A stretch of DNA of 64,000 nt from Bosea sp. 29B (lineage in GTDB: Bacteria; Pseudomonadota; Alphaproteobacteria; Rhizobiales; Beijerinckiaceae), in assembly GCF_902506165.1 (NCBI RefSeq), contig NZ_LR733817.1, forward strand, positions 5,439,403 to 5,503,402, written 5' to 3'. Positions 44,739 to 53,382 of the stretch are shown one piece after another. The notes under the pieces were generated by a model. It ran no database searches. It was not told where the DNA came from and saw nothing but the letters and a program-made list of their open reading frames with translations. The stretch's first letter is position 1. Every line of letters starts with the position of its first letter. The translations under genes were made by a program, and so were the position numbers.

Positions 44739-45251
44739 TCAGAGCGCCTTGGCCATCTCGGCGAGCTTGGCGACGGTGTTCATGTTGCGCGCCGTGCCGG
44801 CATCGCCTGCCGGTATGCGCAGGCGCGAGTGAGCCATTCCATCGCCGTAAAAGACGTAGATCTCGCGCTGCCCCAGCCGCATCAATTCGTCCTGGACGCC
44901 GCGCGCGTCAGCCAACGCGTCGGCAGGAATCGGACCATCGACGAACAACGCGACCGTCCGATTGCCCGGCTTGTCCGAGAACGGATTGCGAGCGAGCACC
45001 CCGGCGATCTCATCCGCGGACCGGATCAGCACGCCCACGGGCTTTCCGGCATAGGCCTGCAGCCTGGCCTCGAGGCTCGCCTTGATCTGAGCTTCGTCCG
45101 CGTCGCTGGAAAACACGACATTGCCGCTGGCAATATAGGTTCGGACCTTTTGCAGGCCCGCGTCCTGGCACATCGCCGTCAGCTCGTTCATCGGGAGCTT
45201 CCCGGTGCCCCCGACATTGACCGCGCGCAGCAGCGCTACATACGCCTTCAT
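44739..45251 (-). CDS. DUF1697-family protein
   Basis: The 170-residue cytoplasmic protein starts MKAYVALLRAVNVGGTGKLP, the family hallmark, and has the TYIASGNVVFSS and IYVFYGDGMAHSRLRIP motifs. No biochemical role is established for the family. It lies between mrcA and prfB on the same strand, where related genomes usually have those two close together, so it may be an insertion. The start ATG is at 45249-45251. Confidence 0.9.
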   Translation of the reverse strand: MKAYVALLRAVNVGGTGKLPMNELTAMCQDAGLQKVRTYIASGNVVFSSDADEAQIKASLEARLQAYAGKPVGVLIRSADEIAGVLARNPFSDKPGNRTVALFVDGPIPADALADARGVQDELMRLGQREIYVFYGDGMAHSRLRIPAGDAGTARNMNTVAKLAEMAKAL

Positions 45252-45370
45252 TGGTCACAGCCCGCAGGCGACAAGGGGTTCCACCTGTCGCCGAAACCGT
45301 TCTCGAAAACCGAAGCGCAAGCGTGGGAATCGCCTTCGGCGCTCGCGCTCCACACTGGAAGAAGCGGTCT

Positions 45371-47818
45371 CTAGTAGAGACCGCCCGTACCGGAGCCGAC
45401 CGAACGACCGCCAGCCGGCGCAACGCTCACCGCCCCGCCAGTGCCGTCGGAAGCGCCGATCACCGAATAGCTGTCCGGCGGCGCCGTGCCCGGCTTGAAC
45501 GCTTCGAGGATGCCGCCTTCGCCGCCGGCACGCATGCCGGTACGGGGATCGACGCGGATCAGCTTGATGCCGGGTGGCACGCGGAACGGCGTCGCCGGCT
45601 TGTCCTTCAGCGCGACGGTCATGAAGTCGCGGAAGATCGGTGCGGCGTACTGGCCGGCGGTCGCCGAGTTGCCAAGCGACTTCGGCTTGTCGAAGCCCAT
45701 ATAGACGCCGACGGCGAGGTCCGGCGAGAAGCCGACGAACCAGACGTCCTTGGCGTCGTTGGTCGTGCCGGTCTTGCCGGCGAGCGGCTTGCCGACCGAC
45801 TTGACCACCGTCGCGGTGCCGGCATTGACGACGCCTTCGAGCATCGAGACCATCTGGTAGGCGGTCAGCGGATCGAGGACCTGCTCGCGATTGTCGATCA
45901 GGCGCGGCTCACGCTGGTTGCTCCACTTCTCGGCCTCGCAGCCTTCGCAGGTGCGCTGGTCGTGCTTGAAGATCGTCGCGCCCCAGCGGTCCTGGATGCG
46001 GTCGATCAGCGTCGGCCGGATGCGCTTGCCGCCGTTCGCCAGCATCGAATAGGCCGCAGTCATGCGCATGACCGTCGTCTCGCCGGCGCCGAGCGACATC
46101 GAGAGCACCGGCAGCATGTCGTCATAGATGCCGAAGCGGCGGGCATATTCCGCGATCAGCGGCATCCCGACATCCTTGGCGAGACGCACCGTCATCAGGT
46201 TCTTCGAGAACTGGATGCCGTAGCGCAGCGTGCGCGGGCCGGTAAACTTGCCGTCGTAATTGCTCGGCGTCCACATGCCGAGACCACCGCCCTGGTCGAC
46301 CTCGATCGGCGCGTCGAGCACGATGCTGGACGGGGTGTAACCGTTGTCGAGCGCGGTCGCGTAGACGAAGGGCTTGAAGGACGAGCCCGGCTGGCGCAGC
46401 GCCTGCGTCGCGCGGTTGAACTCGGACTGGTCATGCGAGAAGCCGCCGACCATGGCGAGCACGCGGCCCGAGAACGGGTCCATCACGGTGATCGCGCCGT
46501 TGACCTCGGGCATCTGGCGCAGGCGCACCTGGCCCGGCTTGCCATCGATCGGCTCGACATAGACCACGTCGCCAGCCGAGACCGCCTGCGAGACGCGGGT
46601 GCGCCGCGTCCAGCGGATGCCGTCCGGCCCGAGCGTCACCGTCTCGCGCTCCGGACGGAGCTGGCCGGAGGCTTCGCGGACCGGCTGGAGGCCGAGGCGA
46701 GCACTGTCGCCGCTGGCGTCGAGCACGACAGCCAGGCGCCAGGGCTTGACGTCGCCGAGCACCGGCAGCTCGGCGATGGCGAGGCCCCATTCGCGGCTCG
46801 CAGCGTCGATCTTCTGGATCGGGCCACGCCAGCCGCGCGCCTCGTCGAAGCGCACGAGACCGTCGACCAGCGCCTTGCGCGCCATCAGCTGCATCTTGGG
46901 ATCGACCGTGGCGCGCACCGAGAGGCCGCCTTCGAGCAGCTTCTTCTCGCCATAGCGGTCCTGCAACTCGCGCCGGATTTCCTCGGCGAAATAGCCGGCG
47001 GCGATCTGGTTCGGCGAGACCGTGCGCGGGTTGACGCCGAGCGGCTGCTTCTTCGCAGCATCGGCATCGGGCCGCTTGAGGAAGCCGTTCTCGGCCATGC
47101 GGTCGAGCACGTAGTTGCGGCGCTCGATCGCGCGCTCGCGGTTGCGGAACGGGTGCAGGTCGGTCGGCGCCTTAGGCAGGGCGGCGAGATAGGCCGCCTC
47201 CTGCGCGTTGAGCTCGTGCACCGACTTGCCGAAATAGTTCAGCGCCGCGGCGGCGACGCCGTAACTGCCCTGTCCCGGAGCCGGCGCGCCGAGATAGATC
47301 TCGTTGAGGTAGAGCTCGAGGATCTTGTCCTTCGAATAGGTCGACTCGATTCGCAGCGCGATCAGCGCCTCGCGAATCTTGCGCTCGAGGCTCTGCTCGG
47401 AGCCGACCAGGAAGTTCTTCGCCACCTGCTGGGTGATGGTCGAGGCGCCCTGCGGCCGGCGGCCGGAACCGCGATTGCGGAAATTCGAGACCGCGGCGCG
47501 GGCCAGGCCCTCGGGGTCGACGCCGAAATGCTTATAGAAATTCTTGTCCTCGGCCGAGAGGAAGGCGTCGATGATCAGCTTCGGCACCGCCTGGATCGGC
47601 AGATAGAGCCGCCGTTCCCTAGCGAATTCGGCGATCAGGCTGCCGTCGCCGGCGTGGACGCGACTCATCACCGGCGGCTCGTAATTCCGCAACTGCGCCG
47701 AATCGGGCAGGTCCTTGGAGTAGTGCCAGATCACGCCGGCCGCGCCCGCGACGCCGATCACAAACAGGATCGTACCGACGGCGAACGCCCATCCGAAAAG
47801 GCGCAGTATGAACCGCAT
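45371..47818 (-). CDS. mrcA: Penicillin-binding protein 1A (bifunctional transglycosylase/transpeptidase)
   Basis: The 815-residue class A PBP has an N-terminal membrane helix (about 8-30), a GT51 glycosyltransferase domain (EDKNFYKHFGVDPEGLARAA, with the catalytic Glu; GASTITQQVAKNF), an OB-like inset, and the transpeptidase domain with SxxK in GSSFKPFVYA (near residue 477) and KTGTTNDAKD (near 682). It builds the cell wall. The Gly-rich C-terminal tail is unconserved. It lies downstream of the amidase gene, a common alphaproteobacterial pair. Confidence 0.96.
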   Translation of the reverse strand: MRFILRLFGWAFAVGTILFVIGVAGAAGVIWHYSKDLPDSAQLRNYEPPVMSRVHAGDGSLIAEFARERRLYLPIQAVPKLIIDAFLSAEDKNFYKHFGVDPEGLARAAVSNFRNRGSGRRPQGASTITQQVAKNFLVGSEQSLERKIREALIALRIESTYSKDKILELYLNEIYLGAPAPGQGSYGVAAAALNYFGKSVHELNAQEAAYLAALPKAPTDLHPFRNRERAIERRNYVLDRMAENGFLKRPDADAAKKQPLGVNPRTVSPNQIAAGYFAEEIRRELQDRYGEKKLLEGGLSVRATVDPKMQLMARKALVDGLVRFDEARGWRGPIQKIDAASREWGLAIAELPVLGDVKPWRLAVVLDASGDSARLGLQPVREASGQLRPERETVTLGPDGIRWTRRTRVSQAVSAGDVVYVEPIDGKPGQVRLRQMPEVNGAITVMDPFSGRVLAMVGGFSHDQSEFNRATQALRQPGSSFKPFVYATALDNGYTPSSIVLDAPIEVDQGGGLGMWTPSNYDGKFTGPRTLRYGIQFSKNLMTVRLAKDVGMPLIAEYARRFGIYDDMLPVLSMSLGAGETTVMRMTAAYSMLANGGKRIRPTLIDRIQDRWGATIFKHDQRTCEGCEAEKWSNQREPRLIDNREQVLDPLTAYQMVSMLEGVVNAGTATVVKSVGKPLAGKTGTTNDAKDVWFVGFSPDLAVGVYMGFDKPKSLGNSATAGQYAAPIFRDFMTVALKDKPATPFRVPPGIKLIRVDPRTGMRAGGEGGILEAFKPGTAPPDSYSVIGASDGTGGAVSVAPAGGRSVGSGTGGLY

Positions 47819-47973
47819 CGAGAATTTTGACCCTGGCTAGCGGCAGTATCGGCGCCCTCCCCCTTTGGCGTAGCGACCTGCCCGGCTGATCTTCAACTCA
47901 TTTCTATATCACGGCAGAAATGGCGGAACCGTGGCTTTGCGACCACAAATCGCCATCTTCGACCGTCGAACAG

Positions 47974-49194
47974 TCAAGGCTTGCTTTGCGCAGCCTTGCC
48001 CGACACCTGCAGGCGCTCGAAATACTGGTCGACCGCCTGCTGAACGGCCGCGGAAGCCTGCGTGCGCCAGCCCTCGGAATTCAGGAGCTCGGCATCCTTC
48101 GGGCTCGACATGTAGCCGAGCTCGATCAGCACCGACGGCACGTCAGGCGCGGTCAATACGCGAAAACCTGCCGAACGCAACGGCACCTTGTGCATCTTCA
48201 CCGAGCCGCCGAGCCTTTCGACCAGGTTTCGCGCGAAGATCGTCGAGAAGCTGCGGGTCTCGCGCTTGGCAAGATCCATCAGGATGCCCGCGACATCATG
48301 CACGTCCTCGCTCGAATCGAGGCCCGCGACGGCATCGGCCTGGTTTTCCTTGGCCGCCAGCCGCGCCGCCTCGGCATCGCTGGCGCGCTCCGAGCCGGTG
48401 TAGACGGTGGCACCGCGCACATCCTGAGCCTGCGCCAGCGAATCGGCGTGGATCGAGATGAAGAGGCTGGCCTCGACGCCGCGTGCGATACGGACACGGT
48501 CGTTCAGCGAGATGAAGGTGTCGTCCGAGCGGGTCATGATCACCCGGTAGCGTCCCTGCGCCTCGAGCTGTTCCTTCAGCTTCAGCCCGAAGGCGAGGAC
48601 CACCGCCTTCTCGGCGATCGCCGCAACCTGGGTGCCGGGGTCGATACCGCCATGGCCGGGATCGATCACCACGATCCGGCGCGAATCGCCCTCGGCCTTG
48701 CGCTCGACCGGGATGCTCGGCAGCTGCGTCTTCGCCGTCGCCTCGCGGGCGAGCGCGGCAAACTCCTCGCGGCTCGTCCGCTTCAGCTCGACGACCAGCT
48801 CGCCGAAGCCGCCGCGCACCGGCTTGACCGATACGCTCGCCACCGTAGCCGGCTGGGCGAGATCGAGGATGATGCGGGATCGGTCGGCCATGAACAGGCC
48901 GTAGCGGAAGCCGGAGACGAAGCCTGCGGACTTGCGCCCCTGTTTCGGCTCGACCTGGAAATTGATCGAGGGCAGTTCGACGATGACGCGATCGGGCCCT
49001 GCCATGACCGTGGCGCTCGCGCTCACCGGCCGGGACAGCGCCATGGTCAGCCGGACATTCTCGCCATGGACCTCGAGCCGCGCATCGGTGCCAACAGGAA
49101 GATCGCTGGCTGAACGTGCCGGCGAATTCGCGGGTGCAAGAGAGAGCGATGACAGGAGCAGTACCGCATATGCGAAAAGCCGCAAGGCCGGCAT
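47974..49194 (-). CDS. amiC: N-acetylmuramoyl-L-alanine amidase (AmiC-type)
   Basis: The 406-residue protein has a signal peptide (MPALRLFAYAVLLLSSLSLA), an N-terminal AMIN domain (about 35-140) that binds the envelope, and a C-terminal Amidase_3 domain with zinc ligands in VIDPGHGGIDPG, the EKAVVLAF glutamate, ISIHADS and the catalytic region LIELGYMSS. It cuts septal peptidoglycan so daughter cells can separate. ATG 49192-49194 is chosen to begin the signal peptide; the frame is open further upstream. It diverges from rne across a 685-base region. Confidence 0.93.
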   Translation of the reverse strand: MPALRLFAYAVLLLSSLSLAPANSPARSASDLPVGTDARLEVHGENVRLTMALSRPVSASATVMAGPDRVIVELPSINFQVEPKQGRKSAGFVSGFRYGLFMADRSRIILDLAQPATVASVSVKPVRGGFGELVVELKRTSREEFAALAREATAKTQLPSIPVERKAEGDSRRIVVIDPGHGGIDPGTQVAAIAEKAVVLAFGLKLKEQLEAQGRYRVIMTRSDDTFISLNDRVRIARGVEASLFISIHADSLAQAQDVRGATVYTGSERASDAEAARLAAKENQADAVAGLDSSEDVHDVAGILMDLAKRETRSFSTIFARNLVERLGGSVKMHKVPLRSAGFRVLTAPDVPSVLIELGYMSSPKDAELLNSEGWRTQASAAVQQAVDQYFERLQVSGKAAQSKP

Positions 49195-49879
49195 GGCGAT
49201 GCGGTGCGGGACGCCCTTTGCGGAGAGGCGAAGCCGGTGAAGCAGGAGGAAGCTCCTCGATTCGCTGGTTCGACGCTTAACAAGCCTTAACCATAGCGCC
49301 GCCAATCGTTGACAACCCGTTACCATGGCCGGCCGGCAGCGGAAACCGCGCCGGCCCGATCACCCACCGTTAACGCGCTTGCAAAAATGCATCGCCTGTC
49401 TGTAATGGAGACGGTTGCATCGCGAAGGCTACCGCAGCGCGCAAACCGGGTCCCTGGCCCGCTGACGCCCTGCGAACTGGCCGAACGACCGGATCATCCC
49501 GATCCGTGCCGGCGCGAAGGCAGCCAGCAACGGAATCGTCCGCGGACGGGCTTGCGCCAGGCAGCAATCGGCGCCGGTCTTCTTGTCCACGAGCGTGTCA
49601 ACGCGGTGCGCCCCGTTCGAGGCGCGCTGCAGGTCAAAGGTAAGATGTCGGAGCAAACGACGCCGTTCTCCTTTTCGGTGTTTCGTCGAAACCTCTCAGG
49701 TGGCGACGGGCTGATTGCCCGCTCCGCCGCCCGCTTCCGTCGTCCGTCCCAGACCGAACTCCTCTCCCTGCAACAGGCCGGCTTCAGCCGGCAAACGCGC
49801 GGTGCCCCTGCCCGCGGCCGCGGATTGACGTCCGCAGCCCGGCGGATTGCCAAGGCCGCCGCGCCAATGGAATTGTCCC
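49195..49879. other. 685-base divergent intergenic region and rne leader
   Basis: No convincing gene is seen here. A plus-strand frame running through 49309-49965 has no ribosome site or recognisable protein pattern and overlaps rne. The left part must hold the amidase promoter and the right part the long 5' leader of rne. Long rne leaders act in RNase E self-regulation in E. coli; no conserved hairpin was identified with confidence here. Confidence 0.5.
49379..49406 (+). promoter_or_regulatory. Possible rne promoter
   Basis: TTGCAA (49379-49384), a 16-base spacer and TGTAAT (49401-49406) match the sigma70 consensus in four and five of six bases. Transcription from here would give rne a leader of about 470 bases. 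Confidence 0.4.
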
Positions 49880-52651
49880 ATGGCCAACAAGATGCTCATC
49901 GACGCCACCCACCCGGAAGAGACCCGGGTCGTGGTGTCCCGTGGCTCGCGTATCGAAGAGTTTGATTTCGAATCAGCCAGCCGCAAGCCGCTCCGCGGCA
50001 ATATCTATCTGGCGAAGGTGACGCGGGTGGAGCCTTCGCTCCAGGCCGCGTTCGTCGAATATGGCGGCAACCGCCATGGCTTCCTCGCCTTCTCCGAGAT
50101 CCATCCCGACTACTACCAGATCCCGGTCGCCGACCGGCAGGCCCTGCTCGCCGAGGAAGCGCGCGCCGAGCGCGAGGAAGAACGCGACGAGGAGAAGCGC
50201 GAGCGCCGTGGCCGCCGCGGCCGCCGCGATCGTGACAACCGGCCCAAGCGCTCTGCCGAAAGCGGCGAGACCGTCAGCGCCGAGGTCGAGGCCGGCGCCG
50301 CCCAGCCCGGCGACCTGGTCGAGACCAACGGCAAGGAAGCGGCCATGGTCAACGAAGGCGCCCCCGCCTTCGGCGAGAGCTTCGCGCCCGAGATCGCCGA
50401 ATCCGCCAACGAGGACGCGGCCGAGAATTCCGCGCCGCTGACCTTCGAAACCACCGCCGAGGCGCCCGCCTCCGAGGACGGCGACGACGCGGCTGAAGCA
50501 CGCCGCCCGTCGCAGGACGACGAGGACGCCGAGGAGAACGGCGGCGACGAAGCCCAGGAAGAGCCAGAGCATCTCGGCGGCGGCGACGCCCTCGACGACA
50601 TGCCTGAGCGCCCGCGCAACCTGCGCCGCCAGTACAAGATCCAGGAGGTGATCAAGCGCCGCCAGATCATCCTGGTTCAGGTCGTCAAGGAAGAGCGCGG
50701 CAACAAGGGCGCCGCCCTCACCACCTACCTTTCGCTCGCCGGCCGCTATTCCGTGCTGATGCCGAACACCGGCAAGGGCGGCGGCATCTCGCGCAAGATC
50801 ACCAATGCCGAGGACCGCAAGCGCCTCAAGGAGATCGCCCAGGAACTGGAGGTGCCGGAGGGGATGGGCATTATCCTGCGCACCGCCGGCGCGTCCCGCA
50901 CCAAGCCGGAGATCAGGCGCGACTACGAATATCTGATGCGGATGTGGGAGAGCGTGCGCGAATTGACGCTCGGCTCGGTCGCTCCGGCTCTGGTCTATGA
51001 GGAGGGCAACCTCGTCAAGCGCTCGATCCGCGACCTCTACAACAAGGACATCGACGAGGTTCACGTCGCCGGCGAGAGCGCCTATCGCGAGGCCAAGGAC
51101 TTCATGCGCATGCTCATGCCGAGCCATGCCAAGAGCGTGAAGCCCTATCGCGAGCAGACCCCGCTCTTCGCCGCCTTCGGCGTCGAGAGCCAGCTCGACG
51201 CGATGTTCTCGAACACGGTGACCCTGAAGTCGGGCGGCTACATCGTCATCAACCAGACCGAGGCGCTGGTCGCGATCGACATCAACTCCGGGCGCTCGAC
51301 CCGCGAGCACAACATCGAGGACACCGCCCTCAAGACCAATCTCGAAGCGGCCGAGGAAATCTCGCGCCAGTTGCGCCTGCGCGACCTTGCCGGCCTCATC
51401 GTGATCGATTTCATCGACATGGAGGAGAACCGCAACAACCGCGCGGTCGAGAAGAAGCTGAAGGAGTGCCTGAAGAACGACCGGGCCCGCATCCAGGTCG
51501 GCCGCATCTCCGCCTTCGGCTTGCTCGAGATGTCGCGCCAGCGCATCCGCACCGGCGTGCTGGAGAGCTCCTCGGTGCCGTGCCCGCACTGCGCCGGCGC
51601 CGGCCTCGTCCGCTCGACGCCGTCGATCGCGCTGCAGATACTGCGCGCCCTCGAAGAGGCGCTGATCAAGAGCGCCTCGCATAATCTCGAGGTCCGCACC
51701 CGGCCCGAGGTCGCGCTCTACGTGCTCAACCAGAAGCGCGCCCATCTGCGCGACCTGGAAGAGCGCTTCAACATCGCGATCACCATCTCGGCTGATGCGG
51801 CCCTGCTCGGCACTCGCTATTTCGAGGTCGAGCGCGGCGAGTTCGTCGGCAACGAGAACCGCGTCGTGCCGGTCTCCAGCATGCGCGCCGAAGCGATCAT
51901 CGACGAGCCCGAGGACGAGGACATCGTCGAAGTCGAGGTTGAGGCCGAGGCCGAGATTGAAAGCGGGGCCGAAAGTGAGACCGCGGCTGAGCCGCGCGCC
52001 GCTGCCGAGGGCGAAAGCCAGGAGAGTCGCGACGGCCGGCGCCGGCGCCGGCGCCGGCGGCGCCGGCGTGGTGGCGAGCGTGACGGGCAGGACCAGCAGG
52101 GTGCTGCCGAGGGCGACGACCAGACCGAAAGCGATGAAGACGACTCCGGCGAGGACGAGAACACTGCTTCGGCTCCTGTCGCGGTTGTCGCCGAGGACGC
52201 AACTCCGGCCGTGACCGAAGCGCCTGCTGCGGAACCGGAGGCCGATGCCAAGCCGAAGCGGGCGCGCCGCGGCCGTGCCAAGAAGGCAGAGGCAGAGGTA
52301 GAGTCTGAAACCGTCGAAGCCCCCAAGAAAGCTGCGAAGGAAGCTGCCAAGGCAGTGGAGAGCGCGGCGGAGAGCGTCGCCGAACCGGCGGAAAAGCCCA
52401 AGCGCAGCCGCTCGCGCAAGAAGGTCGTGCCGATCACCGAGGACGGCGTCGCCGCCACCCCGGCTGAGGTCGCGCCTGCTCCCGAGCCGGCAGCGCCTGA
52501 AGCCGTTGTCGCTCCGGCGCCCGAACCGGTGGTTGAAGAGGCGCCTGCTCCACGGGTCGTCGAGGAGCCGGTCGCGGTCGTGCTGACGCCGCCGGATCCG
52601 GATCGGCCGAAGCGCGGCGGCTGGTGGAACAAGCTGGCCGGACGCAAGTAA
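49880..52651 (+). CDS. rne: Ribonuclease E
   Basis: The 923-residue endoribonuclease processes rRNA and starts mRNA decay. The N-terminal catalytic half has an S1 domain split by an acidic, Arg/Glu-rich insert (about residues 90-248), as in other alphaproteobacteria. The DNase I-like site includes VAIDINSGRSTREHNIEDTA and LIVIDFIDMEENRNNRAVEK, and the zinc link is CPHC (near 568-571). The C-terminal half is low-complexity: an Arg-rich RNA-binding patch, then Ala/Pro/Glu-rich sequence that would scaffold the degradosome, ending RGGWWNKLAGRK. ATG 49880 (MANKMLIDAT) is the conserved start. A terminator follows at once. Confidence 0.96.
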   Translation: MANKMLIDATHPEETRVVVSRGSRIEEFDFESASRKPLRGNIYLAKVTRVEPSLQAAFVEYGGNRHGFLAFSEIHPDYYQIPVADRQALLAEEARAEREEERDEEKRERRGRRGRRDRDNRPKRSAESGETVSAEVEAGAAQPGDLVETNGKEAAMVNEGAPAFGESFAPEIAESANEDAAENSAPLTFETTAEAPASEDGDDAAEARRPSQDDEDAEENGGDEAQEEPEHLGGGDALDDMPERPRNLRRQYKIQEVIKRRQIILVQVVKEERGNKGAALTTYLSLAGRYSVLMPNTGKGGGISRKITNAEDRKRLKEIAQELEVPEGMGIILRTAGASRTKPEIRRDYEYLMRMWESVRELTLGSVAPALVYEEGNLVKRSIRDLYNKDIDEVHVAGESAYREAKDFMRMLMPSHAKSVKPYREQTPLFAAFGVESQLDAMFSNTVTLKSGGYIVINQTEALVAIDINSGRSTREHNIEDTALKTNLEAAEEISRQLRLRDLAGLIVIDFIDMEENRNNRAVEKKLKECLKNDRARIQVGRISAFGLLEMSRQRIRTGVLESSSVPCPHCAGAGLVRSTPSIALQILRALEEALIKSASHNLEVRTRPEVALYVLNQKRAHLRDLEERFNIAITISADAALLGTRYFEVERGEFVGNENRVVPVSSMRAEAIIDEPEDEDIVEVEVEAEAEIESGAESETAAEPRAAAEGESQESRDGRRRRRRRRRRRGGERDGQDQQGAAEGDDQTESDEDDSGEDENTASAPVAVVAEDATPAVTEAPAAEPEADAKPKRARRGRAKKAEAEVESETVEAPKKAAKEAAKAVESAAESVAEPAEKPKRSRSRKKVVPITEDGVAATPAEVAPAPEPAAPEAVVAPAPEPVVEEAPAPRVVEEPVAVVLTPPDPDRPKRGGWWNKLAGRK

Positions 52652-52658
52652 ACATCCG

Positions 52659-52689
52659 GGCCGTCGCGAGCGATCGCGGCGGCCTTTTT
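52659..52689 (+). terminator. Intrinsic terminator of rne
   Basis: GGCCGTCGCGA (52659-52669) pairs with TCGCGGCGGCC (52674-52684, one T-G pair) around GCGA, followed by five Ts (52685-52689). It begins eight bases after the rne stop. Confidence 0.9.
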
Positions 52690-52705
52690 CTTAGGCGGAG
52701 AGGAT

Positions 52706-53071
52706 ATGCGGCCACCGCGAAGCCCCGAACGTTTCGTGATCGCGGCCCTCGCCTGCGCCGGCCTGATCGGCTTGGCCGTCCTCGCCCAGCAGGCAATCGG
52801 CTGGCTCGGCGTCGGCCTCATCGGCCTGTTCACCCTTTTCGTCGCGGTGCGCTACGAGCTCGAGGGCAATCTGCCTGTCGGCCCGCAGATGACGCCCGAC
52901 CTCTATGCCAGCCAGTTCGGCAAGCATGGCCGCGAACATGACGCCGAGCGCGCCGATCGGCGCCATGAATGGCAGGGTCAGCTCTCGGCCGCCCACCTCG
53001 CCGCCGGCATGGGCGCACTTCTGGCCCTGGTCGGCTTCGGCTTCTTCCTTATTCTGGAATTCGGACAGTAG
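52706..53071 (+). CDS. Small membrane protein of unknown function
   Basis: The 121-residue protein has two N-terminal hydrophobic segments (about 10-30 and 33-48), a hydrophilic middle (GREHDAERADRRHEWQGQ) and one more helix at the end (about 98-117, MGALLALVGFGFFLILEF), so it is an inner-membrane protein with about three passes. I recognise no family. TTAGGCGGAGAGGAT before ATG 52706 includes AGAGG, a good ribosome site. It lies between the rne terminator and a convergent gene, so it has its own transcript. Confidence 0.75.
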   Translation: MRPPRSPERFVIAALACAGLIGLAVLAQQAIGWLGVGLIGLFTLFVAVRYELEGNLPVGPQMTPDLYASQFGKHGREHDAERADRRHEWQGQLSAAHLAAGMGALLALVGFGFFLILEFGQ

Positions 53072-53083
53072 CCGAGCAGCGCC

Positions 53084-53374
53084 CTATCGTAGCGAGTCCG
53101 CCCCGCAGCGATGCCAGCTCATCTGCGCGCCGATCTGTCCGCGGCGACCATAGCAATAGCCGGCCTGCTGCAATCCGGCGACGACACGATCCCGCTCAGC
53201 GCAGGCTTTTTGCGTGCGAGGATCATCTCCAGACCCGCCACGACAGGTACTGTTGAGCGCGGGATAGCTTGCGATCAGCTCATCGCCCGACTGCGCCTGC
53301 ACCATTGCGGTGCCCGCGGCCATGATCGCCGCCAGGGACAGCGCCACATATCCCGATCGCGCGACACCGCGCAT
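53084..53374 (-). CDS. Small exported cysteine-containing protein
   Basis: The 96-residue protein starts MRGVARSGYVALSLAAIMAA with signal cleavage likely after VQAQ (residue 28). The mature part has four cysteines (STCRG, KACAERD, GYCYGRRGQ, WHRCG), enough for two disulfides. The CAERD..L..AGYCYGRRGQ pattern occurs in small Rhizobiales proteins without known function. Its ATG (53372-53374) is eight bases after the stop of the channel gene, so the two are probably co-transcribed. Confidence 0.78.
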   Translation of the reverse strand: MRGVARSGYVALSLAAIMAAGTAMVQAQSGDELIASYPALNSTCRGGSGDDPRTQKACAERDRVVAGLQQAGYCYGRRGQIGAQMSWHRCGADSLR

Positions 53375-53382
53375 GCGTCGCC

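Noticed and set aside
45314..45349. A hairpin AGCGCAAGCG/CGCTCGCGCT between DUF1697 and mrcA as a terminator
   Set aside because: It has a 16-base loop, a G-U pair and no T-run, so it is too weak to call.
49309..49965. A 218-codon plus-strand frame upstream of and overlapping rne
   Set aside because: It has no ribosome site or recognisable protein pattern and overlaps the conserved rne start; it fits untranslated leader.
52030..52075. A CCGGCG/GGCGCC-type tandem repeat in rne
   Set aside because: It encodes the Arg-rich RNA-binding patch of RNase E, a normal feature, and is not a CRISPR or mobile repeat.
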